Positions 1 to 9,465 of a stretch of DNA of 64,000 nt are shown in pieces; positions within the stretch are counted from its first letter, which is position 1; each line of letters begins with the position of its first letter. The notes beneath the pieces were generated by a model. That model made no database searches. It saw nothing but the letters and a program-made list of their open reading frames with translations, and was not told where the DNA came from. The position numbers were made by a program, and so were the translations under genes. Source of the stretch: Mucilaginibacter mallensis (lineage in GTDB: Bacteria > Bacteroidota > Bacteroidia > Sphingobacteriales > Sphingobacteriaceae); the NCBI RefSeq assembly GCF_900105165.1, contig NZ_LT629740.1, positions 1,860,001 to 1,924,000 on the forward strand, read 5' to 3'.

Positions 1-1023
1 GTTATAATTTAACGGCTCAGGATTGTGGCCTGCAATTTTTTCAACGCAGATAATGCCTTCGGCAGATGCCACGTGGGCTAAGGCTTGTCCTTTAACAATA
101 TCGCCTATGGCATAAACACCTTCAATATTGGTTTTGTAAAAATCATCAACAAGTACCTTGCCTTTATCGGTTTTAACCCCCGCCTCTTCAAGGCCAATGC
201 CTTCAATATTGGTTGAGATACCTACGGCTGATAATACGATCTCAGCCTCTAATACTTCAGTTCCGGTAGCAGTTTTTACGCTTACTTTGCATAAGTCGCC
301 GCTGCTGTCAACCGATTCAACAGTTGAGCCGGTAAGTATATTAATGCCTGATTTTCTAAGTATACGGCCTAAGGTTCTTGATACTTCTTCATCTTCCAGC
401 GGTACAATGTTATCTAAATACTCAACAACAGTAACAGCAGTGCCGATAGAGTTGTAGAAGTAAGCAAACTCAATACCTATAGCGCCCGAGCCAACCACTA
501 TCATTGATTTTGGTTTCTTAGGCAATATCATGGCCTGGCGATAACCTATAACTTTCTTGTAATCCTGTTTTATATTAGGTAGTTCGCGTGAGCGGCCACC
601 TGTTGCCAGTATGATGTGTTTTGCAGTGTATAGCTGCGTTGTGCCGTCAGCACCTTTAACTTCAACTGTGCCTTTGCCTTTAAGCGAGCCAAAGCCTGTT
701 AATACATCAATCTTATTTTTTTTCATCAGGAACTGAACACCTTTGCTCATGCCATCGGCAACGCCGCGGCTCCTTTTTACCATGGCTTCAAAATTTACAT
801 CGCCGCCTTCAACTGTAACACCATAATCGGCCGCGTGATTTAAATATTCAAATACCTGTGCGCTTTTTAGTAATGCTTTTGTTGGGATACAGCCCCAGTT
901 AAGGCATATACCACCTAACGATTCTTTTTCAACTACTGCGGTTTTTAAACCTAGTTGGGAAGCACGAATGGCAGCTACATAACCACCCGGGCCACTCCCT
1001 ATAACAATTACATCGTAGTTCAT
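1..1023 (-). CDS. lpdA: Dihydrolipoyl dehydrogenase (E3), C-terminus cut by window edge
   Basis: This is the first 341 codons of the FAD enzyme that reoxidises lipoamide for the 2-oxoacid dehydrogenase and glycine cleavage complexes. Visible are the FAD-binding GSGPGG at residues 9-14, the redox disulfide C40/C45 in GGICLNWGC, the NAD-binding GSGAIG near 178-183, and an AIGD segment near 315 that marks the second FAD contact. The dimerisation domain with the catalytic His-Glu pair lies outside the window. The start is the ATG that gives the usual short N-terminus before the Rossmann fold. It is divergent from the TonB receptor that follows, about 660 bp away. The family assignment is secure; the partner complex cannot be told from this window. 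Confidence 0.96.
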   Translation of the reverse strand, partial: MNYDVIVIGSGPGGYVAAIRASQLGLKTAVVEKESLGGICLNWGCIPTKALLKSAQVFEYLNHAADYGVTVEGGDVNFEAMVKRSRGVADGMSKGVQFLMKKNKIDVLTGFGSLKGKGTVEVKGADGTTQLYTAKHIILATGGRSRELPNIKQDYKKVIGYRQAMILPKKPKSMIVVGSGAIGIEFAYFYNSIGTAVTVVEYLDNIVPLEDEEVSRTLGRILRKSGINILTGSTVESVDSSGDLCKVSVKTATGTEVLEAEIVLSAVGISTNIEGIGLEEAGVKTDKGKVLVDDFYKTNIEGVYAIGDIVKGQALAHVASAEGIICVEKIAGHNPEPLNYN

Positions 1024-1606
1024 ATTTTTATATATAGTCTTTTATGATTTTATGGCAAAGCTAAACAAAAGGGGCGATATGAGAAAATTAGCTGATTGGC
1101 ATATTGAAATGATTAGAATAGGCAGACAAACTGCAGTTGGCCAGAAATCAGCTTGGAAAATTTAGCGGGATTGATTACAGATAGCCGGCCAATCCATTCC
1201 GGTTATCATAAAGCAAATATTGTCTTATTGTTTAATTAATATGGCGGGAGTTTTTAAACAACACATGGCATCTGATCAACAAATTTATATGTGGCTAATA
1301 GTTCCTGGTTTAATTGTTAGATGCGGACTAGTTTTATAATGTTTTTTAAAGGTATAACTTATTAATTTATAGTATCATAAATCTATGATCAGAGATGTAG
1401 TGCTTACACAAATTAGCCATGTTGTAGAAATTCTGTTTTTAGTATAAATCAATTGTAAAAAATCTGTTACTCAGCAATTTATCTTATATTAACTATGTGA
1501 TAAGTGTTGTAAATTTTGTATATAAAAGAGGTGTTTTTTAAGTAATTGCATTAAGTGTGCCTTAAATGTTGATAAAATCATAAAAAATGTTAACAGGAAA
1601 TTAACA
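1024..1606. other. AT-rich intergenic region without recognisable gene
   Basis: This lies between the divergent lpdA and TonB-receptor genes. I see no open frame with coding character, no tRNA and no strong hairpin. It should hold the lpdA promoter (minus strand) and upstream control DNA for the receptor. Confidence 0.6.
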
Positions 1607-1634
1607 TTGCCAATATCGCATTCAATTATCTTTG
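1607..1634 (+). promoter_or_regulatory. Bacteroidota sigma-A type promoter for the TonB receptor
   Basis: TATCTTTG at 1627-1634 fits the Bacteroidota -7 box TAnnTTTG, and TTG at 1607-1609 lies 17 nt upstream. Transcription would start near 1640, leaving a leader of about 40 nt before the ATG at 1683. Confidence 0.5.
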
Positions 1635-1682
1635 TCTTCGCAATTAACAGGATTTCATTATTACATTTAAAACAAGCAAAGC

Positions 1683-4388
1683 ATGAGGAAGTATTTACTC
1701 TCTTTATTCATTTCCGTTTTTACAATGTGTTTGGCGTATGCACAGGTGGCAACGGCCCAGGTACACATAACGGGCAAATTACTTGACGCACAAACCAAAG
1801 AGCCATTGATTGGCGCTACTGTTTTAGTTAAAGGAACAACAAAAGCAACGTCAGCTGCTCTTGATGGTTCTTTTAAACTTAGCGTTTCTTCTTTAAGCGG
1901 TACAACATTGGTAATTTCCTATGTAGGTTATGTATCAAAAGAAATTGAGGTAACTGATGCCAACATCGGTACAGTTTTGGTCAACCCTAACTCAGCTTCG
2001 ATGAAAGAAGTAGTGGTTAACGCCAACCCATCATTAAAAATTAACAGGCAAACACCTGTTGCAGCTTCATCTGTGGGTCAGATCTACATTGATGAGCATG
2101 GCGCAGGTGCTGAATTTCCGGAGTTGATGAAAATGACCCCGGGCGTAACAGTTAGCCGCAGCGGCGGCGGTTACGGCGATTCAAGGATCAACATCCGCGG
2201 ATTTTCCAGCAACAACGTTGCGCTTTTAATAAACGGTATACCTGTAAATGACGTTGAAGCTGGTAAAATTTACTGGAACGACTGGGCTGGTTTACAGGAT
2301 GTTACTACTTCAATGCAAGTTCAGCGTGGTTTAGGTGCTTCAACCATAGCAGTGCCTTCAATGGGTGGTACTATTGATATCAGCACCCGCAGTACCGATA
2401 TTAAAGAAGGTGGTACCATATCACAATCTATCGGCAGCTACGGCGCGCAAAAAACGCTGATATCTTATGCAACAGGTTTAAGTCCGGATGGTTGGGCTGC
2501 ATCGTTCTTGCTTTCAAGAGCTACAGGTAATTCGCCAACTGCTGAGGGTGAATATTATACTGGTTATAACTATTTCGCAAACATATCAAAGATCATAGGC
2601 AAAAATCAAACCTTGTCTATCAACTATATGGGCGCTTCACAAAGGCATGGCCAGTTGTACACTTATAACTATGTTTCTACTTTCCAGAATGCTCCGCAAG
2701 GCAGCAGGTATAACTCTGATTGGGGGTATTATAATGGACAGCAATACAGTGCTGAGCAAAACTATTATAACAAGCCATTAGCTTCAATTAATTACAACTG
2801 GAATATTAACAAAACCACTTCATGGTCAACCATATTATATGGTACATGGGGTACAGGTGCTGCTGATTACCTGGCAGGTACGTACGGATCACTTCTTCCG
2901 GGTTCAAGCAATGAAGTACCAAGAACAGGCGGAACTTATTCTCCGATAGATTTTAATGCTATTGAAGACAAAAACATAGCAGCTAACACTGCAAACGGTA
3001 ATGGTGCCGCAACTGCTTATATGCAGGATGTGGTAAACAACCACCAGCAGTATGGCGCTATAAGCACCATTAAAAAAACAGTTGGTGATATAACGTACCT
3101 GGCAGGTGTTGACCTGAGAGATTATACAGGCGAGCATTTTCAAAAAGTTGATAACTTATTTGGTTCAACATATGTACAGGATACTTATACCGGATCAAAA
3201 GGTAACATCAACAACCCAAACAATCAAGCTACATTTGGTCAAAAGTTTAACAACGATTATACTTATGATGTAGTTTCAGAAGGTGCTTATGCGCAGGCTG
3301 AATACAGTAAAAATGACCTTACTGCATTCTTAACCTTGTCTGGCAGCAATACCAGCAACCGCAGGATCGACTATTTTAACTATACCCCGGGTAACCAGGA
3401 TAGCAAATGGATCAACTTTTTAGGTTACCAGGCAAAAGGTGGCGCTAACTATAACTTAGATGCGCATAACAATATTTATGCTAACATTGGTTATATACAA
3501 AGAGCACCACTGGTAGGTAGCCTTTTCCTAAATAAAAACAATAGCATAAACACAGGTGCTGTTCCTGAAAAATTATTTGATTACGAATTGGGCTACGGCT
3601 ATACAAGCGCGCAATTTACCGCCAATGTTAACGCCTACAGAACAAGTTACAGAGACAGGTCGCAAGTATTTAGTGCACCAAATACAGTTGATCCTGCAAG
3701 CCCTTACTATATAAATGTAAGCGGATTGAACGAAATGCATGAAGGTATAGAAGCAGATGCTAAATATCGCCCGATACAAGGTGTGGTATTAGGCGGAATG
3801 CTTTCAATAGGTGATTATTATTATACTAGTAACACAGGTGCTGCTCAGGTAACAAGCGCAGATGGTAAAACTACAACTCAACCTGCCTTATTGGTGAAAG
3901 GACTGAAAATAGGAGATACGGGTAGTGGTGTTACAGGTGGCCCAAGTGCTGGAAGCGCGCAAACAACAGCAGGTGGTACTTTAGATGTTAAGGTATTATC
4001 ACATGTGACTTTAGGCGCTCAATATTTATATTACAGCCACTATTATGCGGCATATAATCCATCAAAAATAAGTGCAGCAAATGGCTTTAGCCAGGGAGAA
4101 TTCCAACCATATGATATTCCTAATGTTGGGACAATGGACCTGGATGTTGTCTTCCGCTTTAAAATGGCTGGTTTTGATGCTGAGTTTATCGGTAACGTAT
4201 ATAATGTGCTTAATACTAAATACATTAGCGATGCATATGAGAGCTCTCCTGCTCCCGGACTTACCCCCCTACAGCGTATAGCAGGTAGCCCTGGCACATC
4301 AACAGGTACGCAACCAGTACCACCAACAATTGGTGTAAACTATGGCGCGCCAAGGTTTTACATGACCACGTTGAAAATTAAGTTTTAA
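1683..4388 (+). CDS. TonB-dependent receptor with carboxypeptidase-like N-terminal domain
   Basis: An outer-membrane beta-barrel importer powered by TonB. Residues 1-25 form a signal peptide ending in AQ. Residues ~28-110 are a carboxypeptidase-regulatory-like beta-sandwich, typical of Bacteroidota receptors. A plug domain follows (~115-240, with INIRGF and LLINGIPVND), then a 22-strand-type barrel ending in an aromatic-rich strand (LKIKF). At 901 aa it is shorter than typical SusC proteins, and no STN domain is present. The lipoprotein gene 27 bp downstream is probably its operon partner, in the place SusD would hold, but that protein is not SusD-like. The substrate is unknown. Confidence 0.93.
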   Translation: MRKYLLSLFISVFTMCLAYAQVATAQVHITGKLLDAQTKEPLIGATVLVKGTTKATSAALDGSFKLSVSSLSGTTLVISYVGYVSKEIEVTDANIGTVLVNPNSASMKEVVVNANPSLKINRQTPVAASSVGQIYIDEHGAGAEFPELMKMTPGVTVSRSGGGYGDSRINIRGFSSNNVALLINGIPVNDVEAGKIYWNDWAGLQDVTTSMQVQRGLGASTIAVPSMGGTIDISTRSTDIKEGGTISQSIGSYGAQKTLISYATGLSPDGWAASFLLSRATGNSPTAEGEYYTGYNYFANISKIIGKNQTLSINYMGASQRHGQLYTYNYVSTFQNAPQGSRYNSDWGYYNGQQYSAEQNYYNKPLASINYNWNINKTTSWSTILYGTWGTGAADYLAGTYGSLLPGSSNEVPRTGGTYSPIDFNAIEDKNIAANTANGNGAATAYMQDVVNNHQQYGAISTIKKTVGDITYLAGVDLRDYTGEHFQKVDNLFGSTYVQDTYTGSKGNINNPNNQATFGQKFNNDYTYDVVSEGAYAQAEYSKNDLTAFLTLSGSNTSNRRIDYFNYTPGNQDSKWINFLGYQAKGGANYNLDAHNNIYANIGYIQRAPLVGSLFLNKNNSINTGAVPEKLFDYELGYGYTSAQFTANVNAYRTSYRDRSQVFSAPNTVDPASPYYINVSGLNEMHEGIEADAKYRPIQGVVLGGMLSIGDYYYTSNTGAAQVTSADGKTTTQPALLVKGLKIGDTGSGVTGGPSAGSAQTTAGGTLDVKVLSHVTLGAQYLYYSHYYAAYNPSKISAANGFSQGEFQPYDIPNVGTMDLDVVFRFKMAGFDAEFIGNVYNVLNTKYISDAYESSPAPGLTPLQRIAGSPGTSTGTQPVPPTIGVNYGAPRFYMTTLKIKF

Positions 4389-4415
4389 AAGGAAATTCAT
4401 TTAAAGATTATTGAT

Positions 4416-5552
4416 ATGAAAAAAATATATTATTTAACGGCTTTTGTTGCAATGGCATTTACAGCCTGCCAAAAGCAGCCGATAGTTCCGTTGTATCCGG
4501 CGGTGGCGTCAGTTCAAGCTTACAACTTCACGCTTGCATCTTCGGATTATGCTTTGCTTCCGTCATCAGCTTATCCGTCAACAACATTATCTTTTAAAAA
4601 TGCTACTGATGCACAAACTTATATCCCAACCATATTAAATGCTAAGTATCCTTCAAAGTTAGCAGCAGATAACTCAACAGCTGCGGTAACTTATACCCAG
4701 GCGGCACTTAGCTTTAAACTGACTGATAGCGTATACGCTGATGTTGCTTACACGCTTACACCGGCTGATTATTTGCTGTTACCTGGTAATAAATACACCG
4801 ATTTTTCTATAGCACAAGTATTAAAGTGGTTGCCATATAAATACCCTAGCCCGGTTGTAAACCAGTTGTCATTATTGACTTTTACACCTTATCCGGCTAC
4901 CTTAACACCTCCGTATTCATTCCTGTACCTTAATGGCGCGTGGAGTGAGATCTATACTATTACTCCTGCACAATATGCAGTGTATGGGTTGGGTAAATAC
5001 AATCAATTCACTTCAACTAATGATGCTACTTTGCCTGCAATGTTAGGCGCATTGCTTAAAACAGATCTTACCATTCAGGATACTGTTAAAGCGGGTGATA
5101 TTGAATATATCAGCTTTAATTATTATGGAAGCGACAAAGGAACCTATCAAAGGGTTATACCATTAGAATATGATGGCAGTAATTATGTAGCTCCTAAAAC
5201 ATACGTTGCAGGTCCATTAAATTTTGTTAAGAAATCTGGCCAATGGCAATATGTTCAACCATTACCAGTTATACCTTACACGCTTACAGCTGCTGATATT
5301 AAACTTATCGCTGCTTCAACTGTAGCTCCATCAGGCCAATTGTCAAATCTTGGTTCATATGGCGACTTTGAAAGCGCATGGACAACAGCTCAACTTGACG
5401 CGGCTATGATTTTAGTGTTAACTGCGGATTTCCAAACTCCACAAATAAATACAAATTATAAAGTAACGTACCTGGCTTATGTAGGTGGTACTGATGTACC
5501 TACCTCATTGCTATTCCAATGGAGTGGTACAGCATGGGTTGCTCAACAATAA
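4416..5552 (+). CDS. SPII lipoprotein built from degenerate repeats, partner of the TonB receptor
   Basis: A 378-aa lipoprotein with lipobox FTAC (Cys18), so probably anchored in the outer membrane. The chain appears to consist of four degenerate repeats. Each has a '(T)xADYxLL(P)' start, a short 'KYxxF' turn and a following helix: around residues 42-80, 114-145, 182-215 and 285-330. Similar 'YTLTAADY' repeats occur in Bacteroidota surface lipoproteins, but I cannot assign a named domain. It starts 27 bp after the receptor stop and is followed by a strong terminator, so the two genes form a unit. It may act as a surface ligand-binding lid in place of SusD; that is inference. Confidence 0.8.
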   Translation: MKKIYYLTAFVAMAFTACQKQPIVPLYPAVASVQAYNFTLASSDYALLPSSAYPSTTLSFKNATDAQTYIPTILNAKYPSKLAADNSTAAVTYTQAALSFKLTDSVYADVAYTLTPADYLLLPGNKYTDFSIAQVLKWLPYKYPSPVVNQLSLLTFTPYPATLTPPYSFLYLNGAWSEIYTITPAQYAVYGLGKYNQFTSTNDATLPAMLGALLKTDLTIQDTVKAGDIEYISFNYYGSDKGTYQRVIPLEYDGSNYVAPKTYVAGPLNFVKKSGQWQYVQPLPVIPYTLTAADIKLIAASTVAPSGQLSNLGSYGDFESAWTTAQLDAAMILVLTADFQTPQINTNYKVTYLAYVGGTDVPTSLLFQWSGTAWVAQQ

Positions 5553-5572
5553 TAGCATCTTGATCAAACAAG

Positions 5573-5605
5573 AAGGGCCCTGAATTGTCAGGGCCTTTCT
5601 TATTT
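5573..5605 (+). terminator. Rho-independent terminator of receptor/lipoprotein operon
   Basis: GGCCCTGA (5576-5583) pairs with TCAGGGCC (5588-5595), extended by weaker A-T and G-U pairs, with a T-rich tract after it. It lies 20 bp past the lipoprotein stop. Confidence 0.85.
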
Positions 5606-5636
5606 ATATTAAAAATCTAATTACGGTAATTGATGT

Positions 5637-6326
5637 TTACACTTTATAGGTTTTGAAAAGCTTATCCCATATGTTGGTATAAAAGCCATAATTGTGTGTT
5701 ATATCCAAATGGTGCTTATGATGAAAAGTAGATGTGCCCAGATACTTTAAGGGTAAACTATTCCTTATGTTTGCTGGAAAGGGCTCAAAGCCCAAATGCC
5801 CGATAATACCAAAGCCAACGTTTACTACCAGGTAAATGAATACAGCATAAAAATTAAAACTGTATAGGCTGATAATGATAAGCCATAGCAAACCAAAGCT
5901 TACTGTTTCAAGTGGATGTAATACAAAAAGATCAATCGGTGTTGGGTTTTCATAAGTGTGGTGAAAACTATGAATGCTTTTGTAAATGCCTGAATTATGT
6001 ATGATGTAATGAAATCCGTACATGCATAAATCCATCGCTAAAAATAGAATAAGGAAATCGGGAACAATACGCCAGTTTAAGTCAAAACTGAAAATAATAT
6101 TGCCGTGCAACCATAGCCAAAAACCTAAATAAGTTATTGCGGTGTTAATGAGATTAGTTACACAACAAATAAACCATTCCTTTACGGTAGCGAGTCTTAC
6201 GGGAGATTTGGATATTTTAAGTATAACCCAGCCGAATAATAATGATAAACCAGTTACAGCAAAGTTTTCGATCAAAAAAATCACCCATAAATTAAATGGC
6301 GATTGTGTTGAAAGAAAACGCAGCAT
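5637..6326 (-). CDS. Fatty acid hydroxylase / sterol desaturase family membrane protein
   Basis: An integral-membrane di-iron oxygenase-family protein of 229 aa. The histidine clusters that bind iron are present: HxxxH at 106-110, HxxHH at 119-123, and HHxHH at 202-206, with additional H137 and H177. About four hydrophobic segments surround them. The family hydroxylates or desaturates lipids, sterols and carotenoids; the substrate here cannot be told. It sits 15 bp downstream of purM on the same strand and may be cotranscribed, without an obvious functional link. Confidence 0.88.
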   Translation of the reverse strand: MLRFLSTQSPFNLWVIFLIENFAVTGLSLLFGWVILKISKSPVRLATVKEWFICCVTNLINTAITYLGFWLWLHGNIIFSFDLNWRIVPDFLILFLAMDLCMYGFHYIIHNSGIYKSIHSFHHTYENPTPIDLFVLHPLETVSFGLLWLIIISLYSFNFYAVFIYLVVNVGFGIIGHLGFEPFPANIRNSLPLKYLGTSTFHHKHHLDITHNYGFYTNIWDKLFKTYKV

Positions 6327-6341
6327 AGGTTTATTAATTAG

Positions 6342-7523
6342 CTATTCATACACAAATTCGCCAAACTCCGAGCGTATAGTCACCTGTTTCTTTTCAGCAG
6401 CTTCAACATGGCCTATGATTTGCGCGTCAACATTAAAGCTTTTTGATATAGGTATGATCTGTTGAGCGATCTCCTGCGGTACATATAGCTCCATACGGTG
6501 GCCCATATTAAATACCTTATACATTTCCTGCCAGCTGGTTCCTGATTCTTCCTGTATCAGCTTAAATAGCGGCGGCACAGGGAACAGGTTATCTTTAATG
6601 ATATGAAGGTCGTCAATAAAATGCAGTACTTTGGTTTGCGCGCCTCCGCTGCAATGTACCATGCCGTGTATCTGGCTTCTGTAGCCATCAAGTATCGCCT
6701 TAATAATAGGAGCGTAGGTACGCGTAGGGGATAATACCAGTTTTCCAGCTGTTACCGATTGCCCGTTGCCGATATCAATCAGATCGGTAAGGTTTTTACT
6801 GCCCGAGAATATTAATTCATAAGGTATGGCCTGATCGTAGCTTTCAGGATATTTTTCAGCAATGGATTTATTGAAAACATCGTGCCTTGCTGATGTTAAG
6901 CCATTTGAACCCATACCGCCGTTATATTCTTTTTCATAGCTGGCCTGCCCGTAAGATGCCAGGCCAACAATTACATCGCCTGCTTTAATACGATGGTTCG
7001 AGATTACATCATCACGCTTCATGCGGCAGGTAACTGTGGAGTCGACTATAATAGTACGTACCAGGTCACCTACATCGGCAGTTTCACCGCCTGTTGAGTA
7101 AATACCTATGCCTGCTTCTCTCAGCTCGGTTAAAATTTCTTCGGTGCCATTTATGATGGCGGCTATAACATCACCCGGTATAACATTTTTATTTCTGCCG
7201 ATGGTTGATGATAAAAGGATATTATCAATAGCACCCACGCAAAGCAGGTCATCAATATTCATGATAATAGCATCCTGCGCAATGCCCCGCCATACAGATA
7301 TATCGCCGGTCTCCTTCCAATAGGTGTAAGCCAGGGATGATTTGGTGCCCGCGCCGTCAGCATGCATAATATTGCACTGTTCCGGGTCGTTGGTTAAAAT
7401 ATCAGGTATTATTTTACAGAATGCTTTCGGGAAAATACCTTTATCAATGTTTTTAATTGCATTATGTACATCATCTTTTGATGCAGATACGCCTCTCAGA
7501 TCATATCTTTGCGAAGAAATCAT
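6342..7523 (-). CDS. purM: Phosphoribosylformylglycinamidine cyclo-ligase (AIR synthase) family
   Basis: PurM closes the imidazole ring of AIR in purine synthesis, using ATP. The N-terminal half shows the superfamily signatures DGAGTK and a STGGETADVGDL loop. The C-terminal half carries the AIR-synthase domain with a CSGGAQTK loop. The usual length is about 350 aa; this one has 393 aa, as in the Bacteroidota form. I take the ATG at 7523; a TTG two codons upstream (7529) is possible. There is no Shine-Dalgarno, which is normal for the phylum. A small-type purL lies 12 kb away. The divergent ClC gene begins about 50 bp upstream. Confidence 0.9.
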   Translation of the reverse strand: MISSQRYDLRGVSASKDDVHNAIKNIDKGIFPKAFCKIIPDILTNDPEQCNIMHADGAGTKSSLAYTYWKETGDISVWRGIAQDAIIMNIDDLLCVGAIDNILLSSTIGRNKNVIPGDVIAAIINGTEEILTELREAGIGIYSTGGETADVGDLVRTIIVDSTVTCRMKRDDVISNHRIKAGDVIVGLASYGQASYEKEYNGGMGSNGLTSARHDVFNKSIAEKYPESYDQAIPYELIFSGSKNLTDLIDIGNGQSVTAGKLVLSPTRTYAPIIKAILDGYRSQIHGMVHCSGGAQTKVLHFIDDLHIIKDNLFPVPPLFKLIQEESGTSWQEMYKVFNMGHRMELYVPQEIAQQIIPISKSFNVDAQIIGHVEAAEKKQVTIRSEFGEFVYE

Positions 7524-7571
7524 GGGCAAATATACTGCTTATTATTTTTTTTAACATCCAAATTCAATACT

Positions 7572-9377
7572 TTGCGAAACATAGGATATATTAAGCTGTT
7601 CAGGTCCGTTGCCGATAAAGTAAATCAATGGCGGTTAAGGCGCAATTTTCAACGAAATTTCTTAATATATTGTAGTGTTGTAGTAGGCCTTATAGGCGGC
7701 CTGGCAGCGGTTACACTCAAGTATGTGGTAGGTTTAATGGAGGAGCTAAGCAAGAATATCGCTTCACACCTTTATTATCATATTGCCTACGCATTTTTAC
7801 CTGCCCTCGGTATTTTTCTTACAGTAGCCTACCAGCACCTTATCAACCGCGATCACATTGAAAAGGGCATTGGTAAAATACTCATCAACATAAAAAAGAA
7901 CCGCTCAAATATTAAAATAAATAATCTGTACTCGCAGATAATTACCAGCTCATTAACTGTAGGCTTTGGTGGTTCATCGGGCCTTGAAGCACCTATTGTT
8001 AGTATAGGTGCGGCGGTAGGCTCTAATACTGGCAAGTTCTTTAACTTAAGTCCATACGAAAAAACGGTGCTTATTGCAGCAGGTGCATCAGCAGGTATAG
8101 CAGCCGTATTTAACAGCCCTATTGCTGGTGTGCTGTTTTCGCTTGAGATATTGATAGGGGAGATCACCATACCCACATTTATACCTTTATTAATAGCATC
8201 GGCAACGGGTGTTGTGGTATCAAAATTATTGTATTCAGGTCAACTATTTCATCTGGTTACTGTTGGATGGGTATTAAACGCGTTGCCTTTTTATGTGATC
8301 CTGGGTTTATTTAGCGGTTGGATATCGGTTTATATTTCCAAAATGGCCGGCATATTAGAAAAAGGAATCTTTAAAAAATATAACCGTTATGTAAGAGCAT
8401 TGGCTGGCGGTCTATTATTAGGCATAATAATAATGATATTCCCAGCTTTATTTGGCGAGGGCTATACGCATTTGCAGGATATATTAAATGGTAATATAGA
8501 TGCACTAAAAAACGAAACACTCTTTAGCTCATGGCTGGTACAGCCGCTGGTTATGCTGTTGTTTATAGCCTGCCTGGTATTGATGAAAATTGTTGCAGCG
8601 GGTATAACCATTGGTTCGGGCGGTAATGGGGGTACATTCGCACCTACTATGTTTACCGGTGCTTTTTTGGGCTTGTTTGTGGCATTTGCTGTTAATCAAA
8701 CCGGCTGGGTGCATTTAAGTGTAAGCAATTTTATAGCGGTAGGTATGGCCGGTGCTTTAAGTGGTGTTATGCACGCTCCTTTAACGGCTATATTCCTGAT
8801 AGCTGAAATTACGGGTGGGTATGTGCTGTTTATACCCTTAATGATCGTTTCGGCTATATCCTATATTATATCGCGCTTGTCGAACCCCTATAATATGTAT
8901 TGGAAAGAGTTGATCCACGAGCAAAATATACGGCCCGAGCAGCATTATAGTATGCTTGACGCGATTGACCTCGATAGTATAATCAATAAAACCTATACGG
9001 CTGTAAGTAAAGAAACCATCATTGCCGATTTTTATAAACTGTTATCAAAAAGCAATGCAAATATTTTTGCCGTTTTAAATAAAGAAGGTTTATTGGAAGG
9101 TGTTATATTGATGGATCAGGTTCGTAAACAGCTTTTCGATCAGCAGATAGCTAATGAAACTGTTTCTGAAATTATGGTGCCGCCGCCAACTATTATTGAT
9201 TATGATCAGCCGGTAAGCAGCGTTATGGAAACTTTTGATGCCCTTGATGTATGGCAACTACCGGTAGTTAAGGATGGAAAGTTTATCGGCTTTATCTCAA
9301 AATCAACCCTACTAACGCAATACCGCGAGGTAATCATACAGCAGCATAAGGAAACGGACCTGTTTGCGAAGATTTAA
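7572..9377 (+). CDS. ClC-family chloride channel/antiporter with C-terminal CBS pair
   Basis: A chloride channel or H+/Cl- exchanger of the inner membrane. The selectivity-filter segments are visible: a GSSGLEAP stretch (gating Glu near residue 139) and a GGNGGTFAP stretch. They lie among 10-12 hydrophobic helices, and two CBS domains follow in the last ~120 residues (nucleotide sensing in relatives). No ATG occurs before the first helix. I chose the TTG at 7572 (601 aa) because a longer TTG start at 7509 would overlap the divergent purM gene. The true start is uncertain. Confidence 0.88.
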   Translation: MRNIGYIKLFRSVADKVNQWRLRRNFQRNFLIYCSVVVGLIGGLAAVTLKYVVGLMEELSKNIASHLYYHIAYAFLPALGIFLTVAYQHLINRDHIEKGIGKILINIKKNRSNIKINNLYSQIITSSLTVGFGGSSGLEAPIVSIGAAVGSNTGKFFNLSPYEKTVLIAAGASAGIAAVFNSPIAGVLFSLEILIGEITIPTFIPLLIASATGVVVSKLLYSGQLFHLVTVGWVLNALPFYVILGLFSGWISVYISKMAGILEKGIFKKYNRYVRALAGGLLLGIIIMIFPALFGEGYTHLQDILNGNIDALKNETLFSSWLVQPLVMLLFIACLVLMKIVAAGITIGSGGNGGTFAPTMFTGAFLGLFVAFAVNQTGWVHLSVSNFIAVGMAGALSGVMHAPLTAIFLIAEITGGYVLFIPLMIVSAISYIISRLSNPYNMYWKELIHEQNIRPEQHYSMLDAIDLDSIINKTYTAVSKETIIADFYKLLSKSNANIFAVLNKEGLLEGVILMDQVRKQLFDQQIANETVSEIMVPPPTIIDYDQPVSSVMETFDALDVWQLPVVKDGKFIGFISKSTLLTQYREVIIQQHKETDLFAKI

Positions 9378-9379
9378 AA

Positions 9380-9464
9380 GAACCAGGATTCTCAAAATTA
9401 AAAAAGGATTTTCAGGATGTTATTAACATCCTGAAAATCCTTTAAATTCAATAAATCCTGGTTC
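9380..9464. terminator. Nested double inverted repeat between convergent genes (bidirectional terminator)
   Basis: An inner perfect 20-bp inverted repeat (9403-9422 with 9424-9443, one-base centre) is nested in an outer 11-bp pair, GAACCAGGATT (9380-9390) and AATCCTGGTTC (9454-9464). It lies exactly between the ClC and glutamine synthetase stops and should stop transcription from both sides. Confidence 0.85.
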
Positions 9465-9465
9465 A

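Noticed and set aside
6142..6465. 107-codon plus-strand frame across the purM / hydroxylase junction
   Set aside because: It overlaps two recognised genes on the other strand and has no family pattern.
7509..7571. TTG at 7509 as the ClC start
   Set aside because: It would overlap the start of the divergent purM gene and adds residues with no similarity to ClC N-termini; the TTG at 7572 is preferred, though unproven.
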